Source: Acidobacteriota bacterium (lineage in GTDB: Bacteria; Acidobacteriota; Terriglobia; Terriglobales; SCQP01). Taken from it: a stretch of 64,000 bases of DNA. The DNA is taken from contig SCQP01000014.1 in NCBI GenBank assembly GCA_004299485.1, forward strand, positions 396,445 to 460,444, given 5' to 3'. This document shows positions 18,346 through 28,732 of this stretch, piece after piece. Numbering within the stretch: position 1 is the stretch's first letter; each line of letters opens with the position of its first letter. Below the pieces are notes generated by a model. It was not told the DNA's origin. It worked only from the letters and a program-made list of their open reading frames with translations, and searched no databases. The position numbers were made by a program, and so were the translations under genes.

Positions 18346-18787
18346 GCAGCCGCAAGTAGACCCCCAACTGCGCCCGGTGATGGGCTACGTGATTGGCGTA
18401 CATGGCGCGCCAGGCGAGAAACCGCGAGCCGCTGAAAAATACCTGCTCGCCCATGCACAGCTTCCAGGGCTCGCTCCAGGCGGCGTCGTCCACTTTTTGC
18501 AAGGCCTCGCGTACCTGCTTTTGCCCGGCGTCAAACTCCCGCACCAACTGCGCCGCCGACTCGAACTGCAGCGGCTTCATCCCGGCGGTGGCGAAATCCA
18601 GTTGCGGCATGGTGACGACCACCACCCCAAAGCCACCCAACTGCGCCACATGCGCCGCCAGCTTGCCCAGCGCCATGGATTTTTGATGCGGCTTGAACTC
18701 CGGCTGCTGGGGCACACGCTCCAGCGTTGTGCGGGTGCGCGGAGCATCGTAGTCCAGTTCCTGAAGCAGCAGGTCGCGAATGGCCAT
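18296..18787 (-). CDS. DinB family protein
   Basis: About 163 residues with the DinB/YfiT four-helix pattern: a start with MAIRDLLLQELDYDAPRTRT, and a histidine-rich C-terminal helix (MYANHVAHHRAQLGVYLR) that supplies metal ligands in this superfamily. Members are metal-dependent, often thiol-transfer, enzymes; no specific reaction can be assigned. ATG at 18787 is preferred to a Gly-rich upstream extension. Convergent with the CYTH gene, overlapping it by 50 bp. Confidence 0.85.
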   Translation of the reverse strand: MAIRDLLLQELDYDAPRTRTTLERVPQQPEFKPHQKSMALGKLAAHVAQLGGFGVVVVTMPQLDFATAGMKPLQFESAAQLVREFDAGQKQVREALQKVDDAAWSEPWKLCMGEQVFFSGSRFLAWRAMYANHVAHHRAQLGVYLRLLNLAVPSIYGPSADEQ

Positions 18788-18877
18788 GCCCAAGTCTACC
18801 CCGCTCCGGCGGTTACGCCCCCGGCCGCCCCCTCCGCCGCCCTTTCTCACTGGCCCCCGGCCCCTGGTCTCTGATCC

Positions 18878-21712
<2,835 letters not shown>

Positions 21713-21748
21713 GGCGTGGGAAAACAGCTAGACCAAGAACACCCAATT

Positions 21749-22150
21749 TTACCACGCGCGCCGCAGGCCCGAGATGACGCGCAACGGCGTGAACCGGGCT
21801 ATGGCGTCGAAGTCGCGGTCCTGGTGCCACACCGGAAGCTGATGCGCGAGCGCGATGGCGGCAATCAGACAATCCACCGACGAGCGGATGGTCAAGCCGC
21901 GCGCCCGCCCCCATTGGTACCGCTCGGCCGCACGCAGAAACAGCTCCAGGGGGAGCGGATCGCCGTAGCGCGGCAGCGCCAGCAGCGCGCTCCGGAATGA
22001 GGTCAGACTCCGCGCCAGCGATTCTCCTTGCAATACTTCCTGGATGACTGGTCCGCAGGTCGCCAACCGCACCTGCAGCCGCCCGGGCAGCTTCAGCGTC
22101 TGCCCCGGCCGCTGCAGCTCAATCCAGATCGAGGTGTCGACCAGAATCAT
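21749..22150 (-). CDS. vapC: PIN domain toxin, VapC-like
   Basis: The 133-residue PIN-domain ribonuclease of a type II toxin-antitoxin pair. Acidic active-site residues are visible: Asp5 (MILVDTSIWIEL), Glu in GPVIQEVLQG, Asp in SVDCLIAAIA and Asp in WHQDRDFDAIARF. The start codon overlaps the antitoxin stop (ATGA), so the two are translationally coupled. VapC enzymes usually cleave specific tRNA or rRNA sites; the target here is unknown. Confidence 0.88.
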   Translation of the reverse strand: MILVDTSIWIELQRPGQTLKLPGRLQVRLATCGPVIQEVLQGESLARSLTSFRSALLALPRYGDPLPLELFLRAAERYQWGRARGLTIRSSVDCLIAAIALAHQLPVWHQDRDFDAIARFTPLRVISGLRRAW

Positions 22151-22383
22151 TTGCGCCGCCGCGGGCGCCGCCCCTGCGGAATACGCGGCTTATCTTCCCG
22201 CATCGCGGCCAGGTCTCCCTCCCAAACCCCCGATCCAGTCCAATCGTCCAAACCGCGCAACTGATTGATCCGCACCAACTCCGCCAGCGCATGGTTCACC
22301 GTGGCCGAATAGGTCCCTGCGCCGGCCACGCACTGCGCTGCCGCCAGCAGCTTCTCATCCAGCACAAGATTTGTGCGCGTCAT
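22147..22383 (-). CDS. vapB: VapB-like antitoxin
   Basis: A 78-residue protein beginning MTRTNLVLDEKLLAAAQ, the N-terminal ribbon-helix-helix pattern of VapB-type antitoxins. The Arg/Lys-rich C-terminus probably wraps the toxin. It is upstream of and overlaps the PIN gene by ATGA. A perfect 12-bp palindrome 15 bp upstream is a candidate autoregulatory operator. Confidence 0.82.
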   Translation of the reverse strand: MTRTNLVLDEKLLAAAQCVAGAGTYSATVNHALAELVRINQLRGLDDWTGSGVWEGDLAAMREDKPRIPQGRRPRRRK

Positions 22384-22397
22384 GTGGCTTAGGCTAA

Positions 22398-22409
22398 CAC
22401 GCCGGCGTG
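22398..22409. promoter_or_regulatory. Palindrome CACGCCGGCGTG upstream of the VapB-like gene
   Basis: A perfect 12-bp palindrome lies 14 bp upstream of the antitoxin start and 46 bp upstream of the divergent aminopeptidase gene. Its position suits an operator for the VapB-VapC complex. Inference only. Confidence 0.4.
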
Positions 22410-22455
22410 AGTTCTCCGTTGACGCCGGTGCGCCCCGACGGATACAGTTCCAGTC

Positions 22456-24282
22456 ATGAAACTCCATGGCTGGGCCGTTGGACTGGCGTTGTTCGCTACC
22501 TTGCCCCTGTGGGCCGATACCGTGCCGCGGCCCAAGGGCTATGTCGTCGATCACTACACCTTCGCCGTCTCGCTGACCGACGCCAACAACTCCGTCGCCG
22601 TGCGCGACACCGTCACGCTGCATTTCACTGAGAGCGGCGTGCGCTCCGTCTGGCTGAACCTGTGCCAGTACCGCAGCCAGTCCGAGCCCGCCAATTCAGC
22701 CAATCCTTGCCTGCCGCGCGAACCCTACGGCGCGCCGAAAACCGCCCTCGCCCCGTCGGCCGGCACCGGCATGGTCGTCACGGCCGTCGCGGCCGCGGGC
22801 GGCAGCGCCGTGCGTTACCAGCAGGCGCACGATCTACTGACGATTACATTGCCGGGACCCTCGCGCGCCGGCGAGCAGTTCCAGTTCACCGCCGTCTACC
22901 ATGGCGTGCCCGCCAACGGCCTCATCATCGGCGAGAACCGCCACAGCGATCGCGAGTTCTTCGTGAACGAATGGCCGGATCTGGCGCGCAACTGGCTGGC
23001 CGTCGTCGACCACCCATCGATGAAGGCCACGCTGACCATGGATGTCACCGCGCCGCGCAAGTATCAGGTGCTCTCCAACGGCACCAAGCAGAAGCAGATC
23101 GCCCTGCCCGGCGATCTGGAAGAGACCGTCTGGCAGGAGCACGTTCCCATCTGCACCTGGCAGTTCTCCCTCGCCGCCGCGCCCATGGCGGTTGACTACT
23201 TCGGCGAATATCACGGCATTCCGCTTTCTGCCTGGGTCTATCCGCAGGAGCGCAAGGTGGGCTTTAAGGCGTTCTCCACCTGGACGCAGCCGATTCTGGA
23301 GTTCTACATCGACCACATCGGCCCGTTCTCCTATGAAAAGCTGGCGCAGGTTGAGGCCAACGGCACCGGCGGCGGCATGGAGCTGGCCTCCGACATTTAC
23401 TACGGCTATCCGCCCAGCGGCCCCGGACGTCAGCTTCTGGCGCATGAAATGGCGCATCAATACTTTGGCGACTCGGTTACCGAAAGCGACTGGGACGATG
23501 TCTGGTTGAGTGAAGGCTTTGCCACCTACTTCGCGCTGCTCTACACCGAATATCAGGATGGCCACGACGCCTTCCTCCAGGGCATCGAGCGCAGCGCCGC
23601 CCAGGCCCGCCGCTACTACGAGGCTCACCCCGGCTCCCCGCTCGTCCACAACGACCTGAGCAATATCGGCGCGGTGATCGCCAACCAGGTGCAGATCTAT
23701 CAGGGTGGCGCGCAGACCCTGCAGATGCTGCGCGGTGTGCTCGGCACGCGCACCTTCTGGGAAGGCATCCGCCTCTATTACCAGCGTCATCGCAACCGCA
23801 ACGCCGATGACGCCGACCTGCAAAAAGCCATGCAGGACGCCTGCCAGCAGGATTCCGCCTGCCCGGTCTACGGCCGCAACCTCAACTGGTTTTTCCCGCA
23901 GTGGCTACACTGGGGCGGCATTATGAAGGTCAGCGGCACCTGGAGCTACGACGCCACCGCACACGAAGTGGTGATCACGTTGAAGCAGACACCCGATCAA
24001 GGCCGCTACCGCCAGATGCCGTTTCAGGTTCGCGTCAGCGAACCGGAAACGGCCCTGCGTAGCGCGCAGCGCGGAGCAGGGCGTAGGCGCCGCATGCAGC
24101 CCGAACCGCCCCCGCCCCTGCCGGTAATCATGGTCAAAGGCGCCGAGACCACGCTCCGTCTGCCCGCCGCCCAGCTCCCTGTCACTGTCACGCTCGACCC
24201 CAACCACTGGGTCACGCTTGCCCAAAAGCGCTTCGTCGGTCCGGCGGTCACGGCCGTCCCCGTCGGTGGCGGCAACCGCTAG
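22456..24282 (+). CDS. M1 family metallopeptidase (aminopeptidase)
   Basis: Exported zinc aminopeptidase of 608 residues. Signal peptide 1-20 (MKLHGWAVGLALFATLPLWA). A beta-rich N-terminal domain is followed by the catalytic domain. GTGGGMELAS occupies the place of the GAMEN exopeptidase motif. The zinc site is HEMAHQYFGD (His330, Glu331, His334) with Glu353 in WLSEGFATY. A C-terminal region carries an Arg-rich then Pro-rich segment (RRRRMQPEPPPPLP) that is unusual for the family and may be an insertion. Divergent from the VapBC-like pair. Likely degrades peptides in the periplasm. Confidence 0.93.
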   Translation: MKLHGWAVGLALFATLPLWADTVPRPKGYVVDHYTFAVSLTDANNSVAVRDTVTLHFTESGVRSVWLNLCQYRSQSEPANSANPCLPREPYGAPKTALAPSAGTGMVVTAVAAAGGSAVRYQQAHDLLTITLPGPSRAGEQFQFTAVYHGVPANGLIIGENRHSDREFFVNEWPDLARNWLAVVDHPSMKATLTMDVTAPRKYQVLSNGTKQKQIALPGDLEETVWQEHVPICTWQFSLAAAPMAVDYFGEYHGIPLSAWVYPQERKVGFKAFSTWTQPILEFYIDHIGPFSYEKLAQVEANGTGGGMELASDIYYGYPPSGPGRQLLAHEMAHQYFGDSVTESDWDDVWLSEGFATYFALLYTEYQDGHDAFLQGIERSAAQARRYYEAHPGSPLVHNDLSNIGAVIANQVQIYQGGAQTLQMLRGVLGTRTFWEGIRLYYQRHRNRNADDADLQKAMQDACQQDSACPVYGRNLNWFFPQWLHWGGIMKVSGTWSYDATAHEVVITLKQTPDQGRYRQMPFQVRVSEPETALRSAQRGAGRRRRMQPEPPPPLPVIMVKGAETTLRLPAAQLPVTVTLDPNHWVTLAQKRFVGPAVTAVPVGGGNR

Positions 24283-24300
24283 CCAACAGGAGCGTCCCGA

Positions 24301-25080
24301 GTGCCAGCAACGCGCGCCGAAATCGAGACGCTCATCCTGAAGATGCTGGCCTCGCGCTCGAACGGCGAGTACAAGTACAACCTAACCGGCCGTGACGCTC
24401 CGGGCGAGCTTGAGAGGACGTTCGGCGAGGCTTGGTCAGCCGCACAGCGCCGCTCGGCTGCGGAGGCATTCGAAGGGTTGCGAAAAGGGGGCCTTGTCCG
24501 ATCGACGATGACCAACCCAAACGACACTGAAAACTGGGTGGAGATTACCGAAGCTGGGCGAAAATCCCTCTCCAGCCCCGAACCCACATCGGCTACGGCC
24601 GAGATCAGCGTCGTGACCGACGAATGGCTGGCGGAGATCACCAAGCCAGCTCTCAACGCCGGCCAACCGGTCGCCATTGCATACGCCGACCTCGACCATT
24701 TCAAGCAGGTCAACGACCGCCTTGGTCACGAAGCGGGCGATCTGTGCATCAAAGGGTTCGCAGAGGTCATTGCCAGTGTGCTCGCCCGTAAGGGCGAGTT
24801 TCGGCGCGGTTACGCCCGAGGCGATGAGTTCGTAGCCGTATTTCCAAACTTCACGCGCCGCGAGGCGACGTCGTGCTGCCAGAGGATCCGCGAAGAATTG
24901 ATGCGCCTGAAAATTGGCGCGCCTGTCCAAGTGACCGCAAGCATAGGAGTGGCCGACGCCACCGAGACCGAACCGCCGGACGTGAAGGCGGCGGTCACAG
25001 CCGCAGAACAAAGAATGCGGCTGGCCAAAAACACGCGCGACACTGTTATCTCCGGCACAGAAACGCGCAGATTCATCTGA
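24301..25080 (+). CDS. GGDEF domain protein with N-terminal winged-helix-like region
   Basis: A 259-residue soluble protein, GTG start with AGGAG upstream. Residues 1-100 resemble a winged-helix or small DNA/effector-binding module (EIETLILKMLASRSNGEYKY; GLRKGGLVRSTMT; WVEITEAGRKSL). The rest is a diguanylate-cyclase fold: YADLDHFKQVNDRLGHEAGD, then YARGDEFVAVFPN (R173-F177), and SIGVAD. The signature reads RGDEF instead of GGDEF/GGEEF, so cyclase activity is doubtful. There are no membrane segments. It lies 18 bp after the aminopeptidase gene. Not a textbook diguanylate cyclase; it could be a regulator that binds rather than makes a nucleotide. Confidence 0.8.
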   Translation: MPATRAEIETLILKMLASRSNGEYKYNLTGRDAPGELERTFGEAWSAAQRRSAAEAFEGLRKGGLVRSTMTNPNDTENWVEITEAGRKSLSSPEPTSATAEISVVTDEWLAEITKPALNAGQPVAIAYADLDHFKQVNDRLGHEAGDLCIKGFAEVIASVLARKGEFRRGYARGDEFVAVFPNFTRREATSCCQRIREELMRLKIGAPVQVTASIGVADATETEPPDVKAAVTAAEQRMRLAKNTRDTVISGTETRRFI

Positions 25081-25130
25081 CGCAGCCTCGCCGACGCCCG
25101 GCACCCCGCCCCGCCAGGGCCACCGCGCTC

Positions 25131-25161
25131 ACTGAACACTGAAACCTGAACACTGAACACT
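25131..25161. repeat. CTGAACACTGAA-type short repeats after the GGDEF gene
   Basis: ACTGAACACTGAAACCTGAA-type units fill the convergent gap between the GGDEF gene and the LytTR gene, ending 4 bp before the latter's stop. Same class as the repeats at 15410 and 16272. Confidence 0.75.
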
Positions 25162-25165
25162 CGCT

Positions 25166-25888
25166 TCAGCCTCCCAGCACTTCCTTCAGTCTCGCATGCC
25201 CGCTCCGGCTCACTGGCAGCCGCTCGCCAGAGTGCAGCACCACCATAAAGCTATCCTTGCCCGCCGGCTCGATGCGCGCTACGCGGTCGAGCCGCACCAG
25301 GCAGGAGCGGTGAATGCGGATGAACTGCGCCGGGTCGAGCGCCGTTTCCAGGCTGGCAATCGTCTGCTGCTTCAGGTATTTATTGCCTTCGCTTGCCAGC
25401 GCCACATAGTCATCCTGCGCTTCGGCGTAGTCAAGCTTGGCCACCGGAATGATCGTCACCTTGGCGCCATCGCGCACCACGATCCGCTCCAGCGGTCCCG
25501 GATGGACGGCGGCGCTCAGCTCGCGGGCGTCGGGCGGACGGCGCGTGAGCGCACGGTCAATCGCCGCCTGCAGTCGCTCGGTGGTGAAGGGTTTGAGCAG
25601 GTAGTCGACCGCATGTACCTCAAACGCCCGCAGCGCGTACTCATCATGCGCAGTCACAAACACGACGGGCAGTTTCTTGTCGATGATCTCCAGCACTTCA
25701 AAGCCATCGAGCTTGGGCATCTGAATATCGAGCAGCAGCAGGTCGGGGCTATGGAGCGCGACCGCCCGCACGGCGTCAAAGCCGTTGGCGCACTCGGCCA
25801 CAATCTCGATGCGCGCATCGTGCGCCAGCATTTCCCGCAGCACCGAGCGCGCCAGCTCTTCATCATCGACGATGATGGCTCTAAGCAC
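25166..25888 (-). CDS. LytTR family response regulator
   Basis: DNA-binding response regulator, 240 residues. The receiver domain has acidic residues at 8-9 (IIVDDEE), the phosphoacceptor Asp54 (LLLDIQMPKLDG) and FVTAHDEYALRAFE. A C-terminal LytTR domain spans about 140-238 (VKVTIIPVAKLDYAEAQDDY; FIRIHRSCLVRLD). The start overlaps the kinase gene end by 8 bp, so it is the partner of that kinase. Such pairs control cell-envelope or carbon-uptake genes; the target is not visible. Confidence 0.94.
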   Translation of the reverse strand: MLRAIIVDDEELARSVLREMLAHDARIEIVAECANGFDAVRAVALHSPDLLLLDIQMPKLDGFEVLEIIDKKLPVVFVTAHDEYALRAFEVHAVDYLLKPFTTERLQAAIDRALTRRPPDARELSAAVHPGPLERIVVRDGAKVTIIPVAKLDYAEAQDDYVALASEGNKYLKQQTIASLETALDPAQFIRIHRSCLVRLDRVARIEPAGKDSFMVVLHSGERLPVSRSGHARLKEVLGG

Positions 25889-26903
25889 GGGCTCCCTCCT
25901 CCACCGGCAGCGCCAGCGTCACGCAGAACCGTGCATCGGCGGCGCTGACTTCCATTAGTCCGCGCCCGCCAAACACCGCTTCCAGCCGCGCCCGCACGTT
26001 GCGCAGGCCCACCCCGCCGGAACGCCGCCGCGTGCTCTCCGGATCGTAGGCATTCTGCACCTCGACTACCAGCGCGCCTTCACGCAACACCGCCCGCAAC
26101 TCGACCGCCCCGCCTTCGACCAGCCCGCTGATACCGTGCACCACGGCATTTTCCACCAGCGGTTGCAGCAGCAGCGGCGGCACCAGCACCTCCAGCGCTC
26201 CATCGCTGACCTGCTCGTCAAACCGCAGCCGCGCCCCGAAACGGATCTGCTCGACCGCCACGAAGCTGTGAATCAGCGCCAGTTCCTCGCGTAGCGGCAC
26301 CAATGCCTGTGCTTCACCCAGTGTCAGCGTGCGCCGCAGAAAATCACCCAATCGCACGCACATCTCGCGGGCGCGGGCGGCATCGGTCGTCGTCAGCGCA
26401 CTGATGGAGTTGAGCGAGTTGTACAGAAAATGGGGATTGATCTGCGCCTTCAGCGCCCGCAGTTCCGCCTCCCGCGCCAGCCCATGCGCCTCCTGCGCCC
26501 GTTCGGCTTCGAGCGTCAGGTAATACCCGGCCGCCGCCAGCCAGTAGAACAAAATGCCGGGTATCCAGACCGCGATCATGCCCGCGGTATCCAGCATCGG
26601 CCAACCGTAGAGAAACGCCAACAAGCGTGCCAGCAGCGACCATACCCACCCCACTACCACGGCATCGATGCCATGCGCCGCCAAAGCCGTGCCCGGATAT
26701 TTGCTCAACGGCAGCGCCCGGCACGTGTACCAGATGGGCAGCAGCCCGAACGCCAGCACCAGCGTCAGCGGCCCCGCCAGCGCCGCCGCATGCCCCACCG
26801 GCAGCCCGCTCGCGTGCAGCAGATATGCCAGCAGGAAGCCCAGCGGCACCCACGCGGCCACGTAGATCGCCAGGCGGCGGTTATTTTGCAGCACCGGGTG
26901 CAT
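25881..26903 (-). CDS. LytS/YehU-type sensor histidine kinase
   Basis: Membrane kinase of 340 residues. Four or so hydrophobic segments lie in 10-130. The His_kinase region is QINPHFLYNSLNSISAL with phosphoacceptor His158, and the ATP-binding domain contains ENAVVHGISGL and GGVGLRNVRARLEAVFG. It starts 2 bp after the LiaF-like gene and overlaps the LytTR regulator, giving a three-gene operon. The signal is unknown. Confidence 0.93.
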   Translation of the reverse strand: MHPVLQNNRRLAIYVAAWVPLGFLLAYLLHASGLPVGHAAALAGPLTLVLAFGLLPIWYTCRALPLSKYPGTALAAHGIDAVVVGWVWSLLARLLAFLYGWPMLDTAGMIAVWIPGILFYWLAAAGYYLTLEAERAQEAHGLAREAELRALKAQINPHFLYNSLNSISALTTTDAARAREMCVRLGDFLRRTLTLGEAQALVPLREELALIHSFVAVEQIRFGARLRFDEQVSDGALEVLVPPLLLQPLVENAVVHGISGLVEGGAVELRAVLREGALVVEVQNAYDPESTRRRSGGVGLRNVRARLEAVFGGRGLMEVSAADARFCVTLALPVEEGARA

Positions 26904-26905
26904 GT

Positions 26906-27760
26906 CTAGTTCTTGATGACCACCCCGCCAAACATCGCCCAGCCGGTAATGATCAGCCGCTTGGCGCCGGACACGGGCGTGTCCTGTTGCGTTTCATCGC
27001 TGTAGCCGCCCAGAAACGGCTGGCCGTGCATTTCGATGATCCAGTGCTCCGGTACACGGATTTCTGCGCCCCCAAACAAGGCCGTGATGTCGAGCGTGGC
27101 CGCGTCGCCGGCAATTTCGGCGCGATGCAGGTCGAGTTGGATGCCGCCAAAGAACGCATGCAGCCGCCCACCCCGAAACTGCTGCGAGTTGATTCGCCGC
27201 TGATAGCCGCCGAGCACCGCCACCCCGTCAATATAGCTATCGTCGCCGCCCGAAGGCGCACTCGCCTCCGTGCTGCCCGGCGCCGGGCCGCTCGGACTGG
27301 GCTCAGCGGATGCGCCGGTAGCACCGCTGTCGCCCGCGCCGGACCAGTCCTCCGCCCAGCCGGAGCGCCGGCGAGTCCGGTAGTAATGCCGACCGTGGCG
27401 CCGGTAGCTCCAGGGCCGGCGGAACAGCAACGAAATGCCCACCACGATCAGAATCACCGGCCAGTAGTTGGTCAGGTCTAAGTACCAATAACCGAGATTG
27501 CTCGCGATCCAGCCCGCGCCCACCACAATCGCTACCACGCCCCAGAACAATCGCATCCCGCGCGGACGCCAGCTCAGCAGCTCAATACCGAAAATAATGA
27601 ACACCGCTGGCCAGAAATAGTTAAAAAAATATCCGGCCGAGATCACATGAAGCTGATCGAGCAGAAAAATCACGCCCAGCGCGATCAGGATCAGGGGACC
27701 GAACAGCCCGCGGCCGCCGCAACGGCAGTGGCGGGATTGAGAATCGATGACATCGAACAT
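26906..27760 (-). CDS. LiaF-like membrane protein with cell-wall-stress response C-terminal domain
   Basis: About 284 residues from the ATG at 27760. The N-terminal part has three or four hydrophobic segments with the repeated pattern PLILIALGVIFLLDQL, YFWPAVFIIFGIELL and YWPVILIVVGISLLF. A basic then Gly/Ser/Pro-rich linker follows. The C-terminal domain has the beta-helix-like pattern seen in LiaF (VAVLGGYQRR; GGRLHAFFGGIQLDLH; ITALFGGAEIRVPEHW). LiaF proteins restrain envelope-stress kinases, which agrees with its place directly upstream of a kinase/regulator pair. Start chosen for GGAGG upstream and for the protein pattern; an open frame extends further upstream without family resemblance. 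Confidence 0.85.
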   Translation of the reverse strand: MFDVIDSQSRHCRCGGRGLFGPLILIALGVIFLLDQLHVISAGYFFNYFWPAVFIIFGIELLSWRPRGMRLFWGVVAIVVGAGWIASNLGYWYLDLTNYWPVILIVVGISLLFRRPWSYRRHGRHYYRTRRRSGWAEDWSGAGDSGATGASAEPSPSGPAPGSTEASAPSGGDDSYIDGVAVLGGYQRRINSQQFRGGRLHAFFGGIQLDLHRAEIAGDAATLDITALFGGAEIRVPEHWIIEMHGQPFLGGYSDETQQDTPVSGAKRLIITGWAMFGGVVIKN

Positions 27761-27910
27761 AGGCGCTTGCGCCTCCAAGATCGAGATTATGCAGCCATCC
27801 ACGCTATCACGACCGCCAATCGGCCAACGCCCTTCCTTTACCGGCAAATACCGCCCAAATGGCGCTATGGAGCCTGCAACTCTGCCCAGCTCTGCCGCAC
27901 CCAAGCGCAG

Positions 27911-28732
27911 GTGGGTTGGGATTTTAACCCGGTCATTCTGGCGGGCTGCGCCGCGCTGGCGACGATCTATTTCGCAGCCTACTACGGCACCGGCGCCCAC
28001 CGCGAGAAGCAATGGCACTTCTGGCCCCGCGCTATCACATTTCTATTCGCTGACGTCGTCCTGCTTTTGGCGCTGATTTCTCCGCTCGACCCGCTCGGCG
28101 AGACGCGCCTTTTCAGCGCCCACATGGTCCAGCATTTGCTGCTGCTCGAAGTCGTCGCGCCTCTCTGGGTGCTGGGCCTGCCCGTGCCCGTCGCGCAGCG
28201 CCTCCTGCGCCTCCCTGCCCTGTCCCGTATCGAAAAACGCCTGCGTGATCCGCGCATCGCCTGGCCCATCGGCTTTTTCACGCTCGCCCTCTGGCACATC
28301 CCCTACTTCTACGACCTGGCGCTGAGCGCGGATGGCACCCATGCCCTCGAGCACCTGTGCTTTCTTCTCAGCGCGTTCGTCTTCTGGTGGCCGGTCGTCT
28401 CGCCCCTTGCCAGCCACCGCATGCCGACGGTGACTTCGGTCCTCTATTTGTTCAGCCGCATGACCGCCAACCTTATGTTAGGCGTCGTGGTAATTGCCCT
28501 GCCGGTCGGCGCCTACGCCGCCTACGCCCATCGCGTTCTGCCACTGCCCTTTGGCCTTACCCCCTATACCGACAAGGAACTCGGCGGCTACCTCATGTGG
28601 CTGCCCACGCTACTGATCGATGTCGCCGCGGTCCCCCTCTTCCTGGTGCTCCTGCTTAAACCCGCGGTACTCCCGAGCCAAACGTTACCGGAGGTGACAA
28701 ATCCCGCCGCACCGGCGGCTTTTCACGGCTGA
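27911..28732 (+). CDS. Cytochrome c oxidase assembly protein, CtaG (caa3-type)
   Basis: Multi-pass membrane protein of about 273 residues, matching the caa3-type CtaG family: HMVQHLLLLEVVAPLWVLG, LALWHIPYFYD, ALEHLCFLLSAFVFWWPV and LYLFSRMTANLMLG. It helps assemble copper-containing cytochrome oxidase. There is no in-frame ATG at the right place; GTG at 27911 (GWDFNPVIL) fits the family N-terminus, though its ribosome-binding site is weak. Upstream open frame overlaps the LiaF-like gene and looks non-coding. The 3' end overlaps the convergent GMC gene by 77 bp. Confidence 0.85.
   Translation: MGWDFNPVILAGCAALATIYFAAYYGTGAHREKQWHFWPRAITFLFADVVLLLALISPLDPLGETRLFSAHMVQHLLLLEVVAPLWVLGLPVPVAQRLLRLPALSRIEKRLRDPRIAWPIGFFTLALWHIPYFYDLALSADGTHALEHLCFLLSAFVFWWPVVSPLASHRMPTVTSVLYLFSRMTANLMLGVVVIALPVGAYAAYAHRVLPLPFGLTPYTDKELGGYLMWLPTLLIDVAAVPLFLVLLLKPAVLPSQTLPEVTNPAAPAAFHG

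Noticed and set aside
27647..27910. N-terminal extension of the CtaG-like protein
   Set aside because: The 88-residue extension overlaps the LiaF-like gene and promoter gap and shows no family resemblance; GTG at 27911 fits better.
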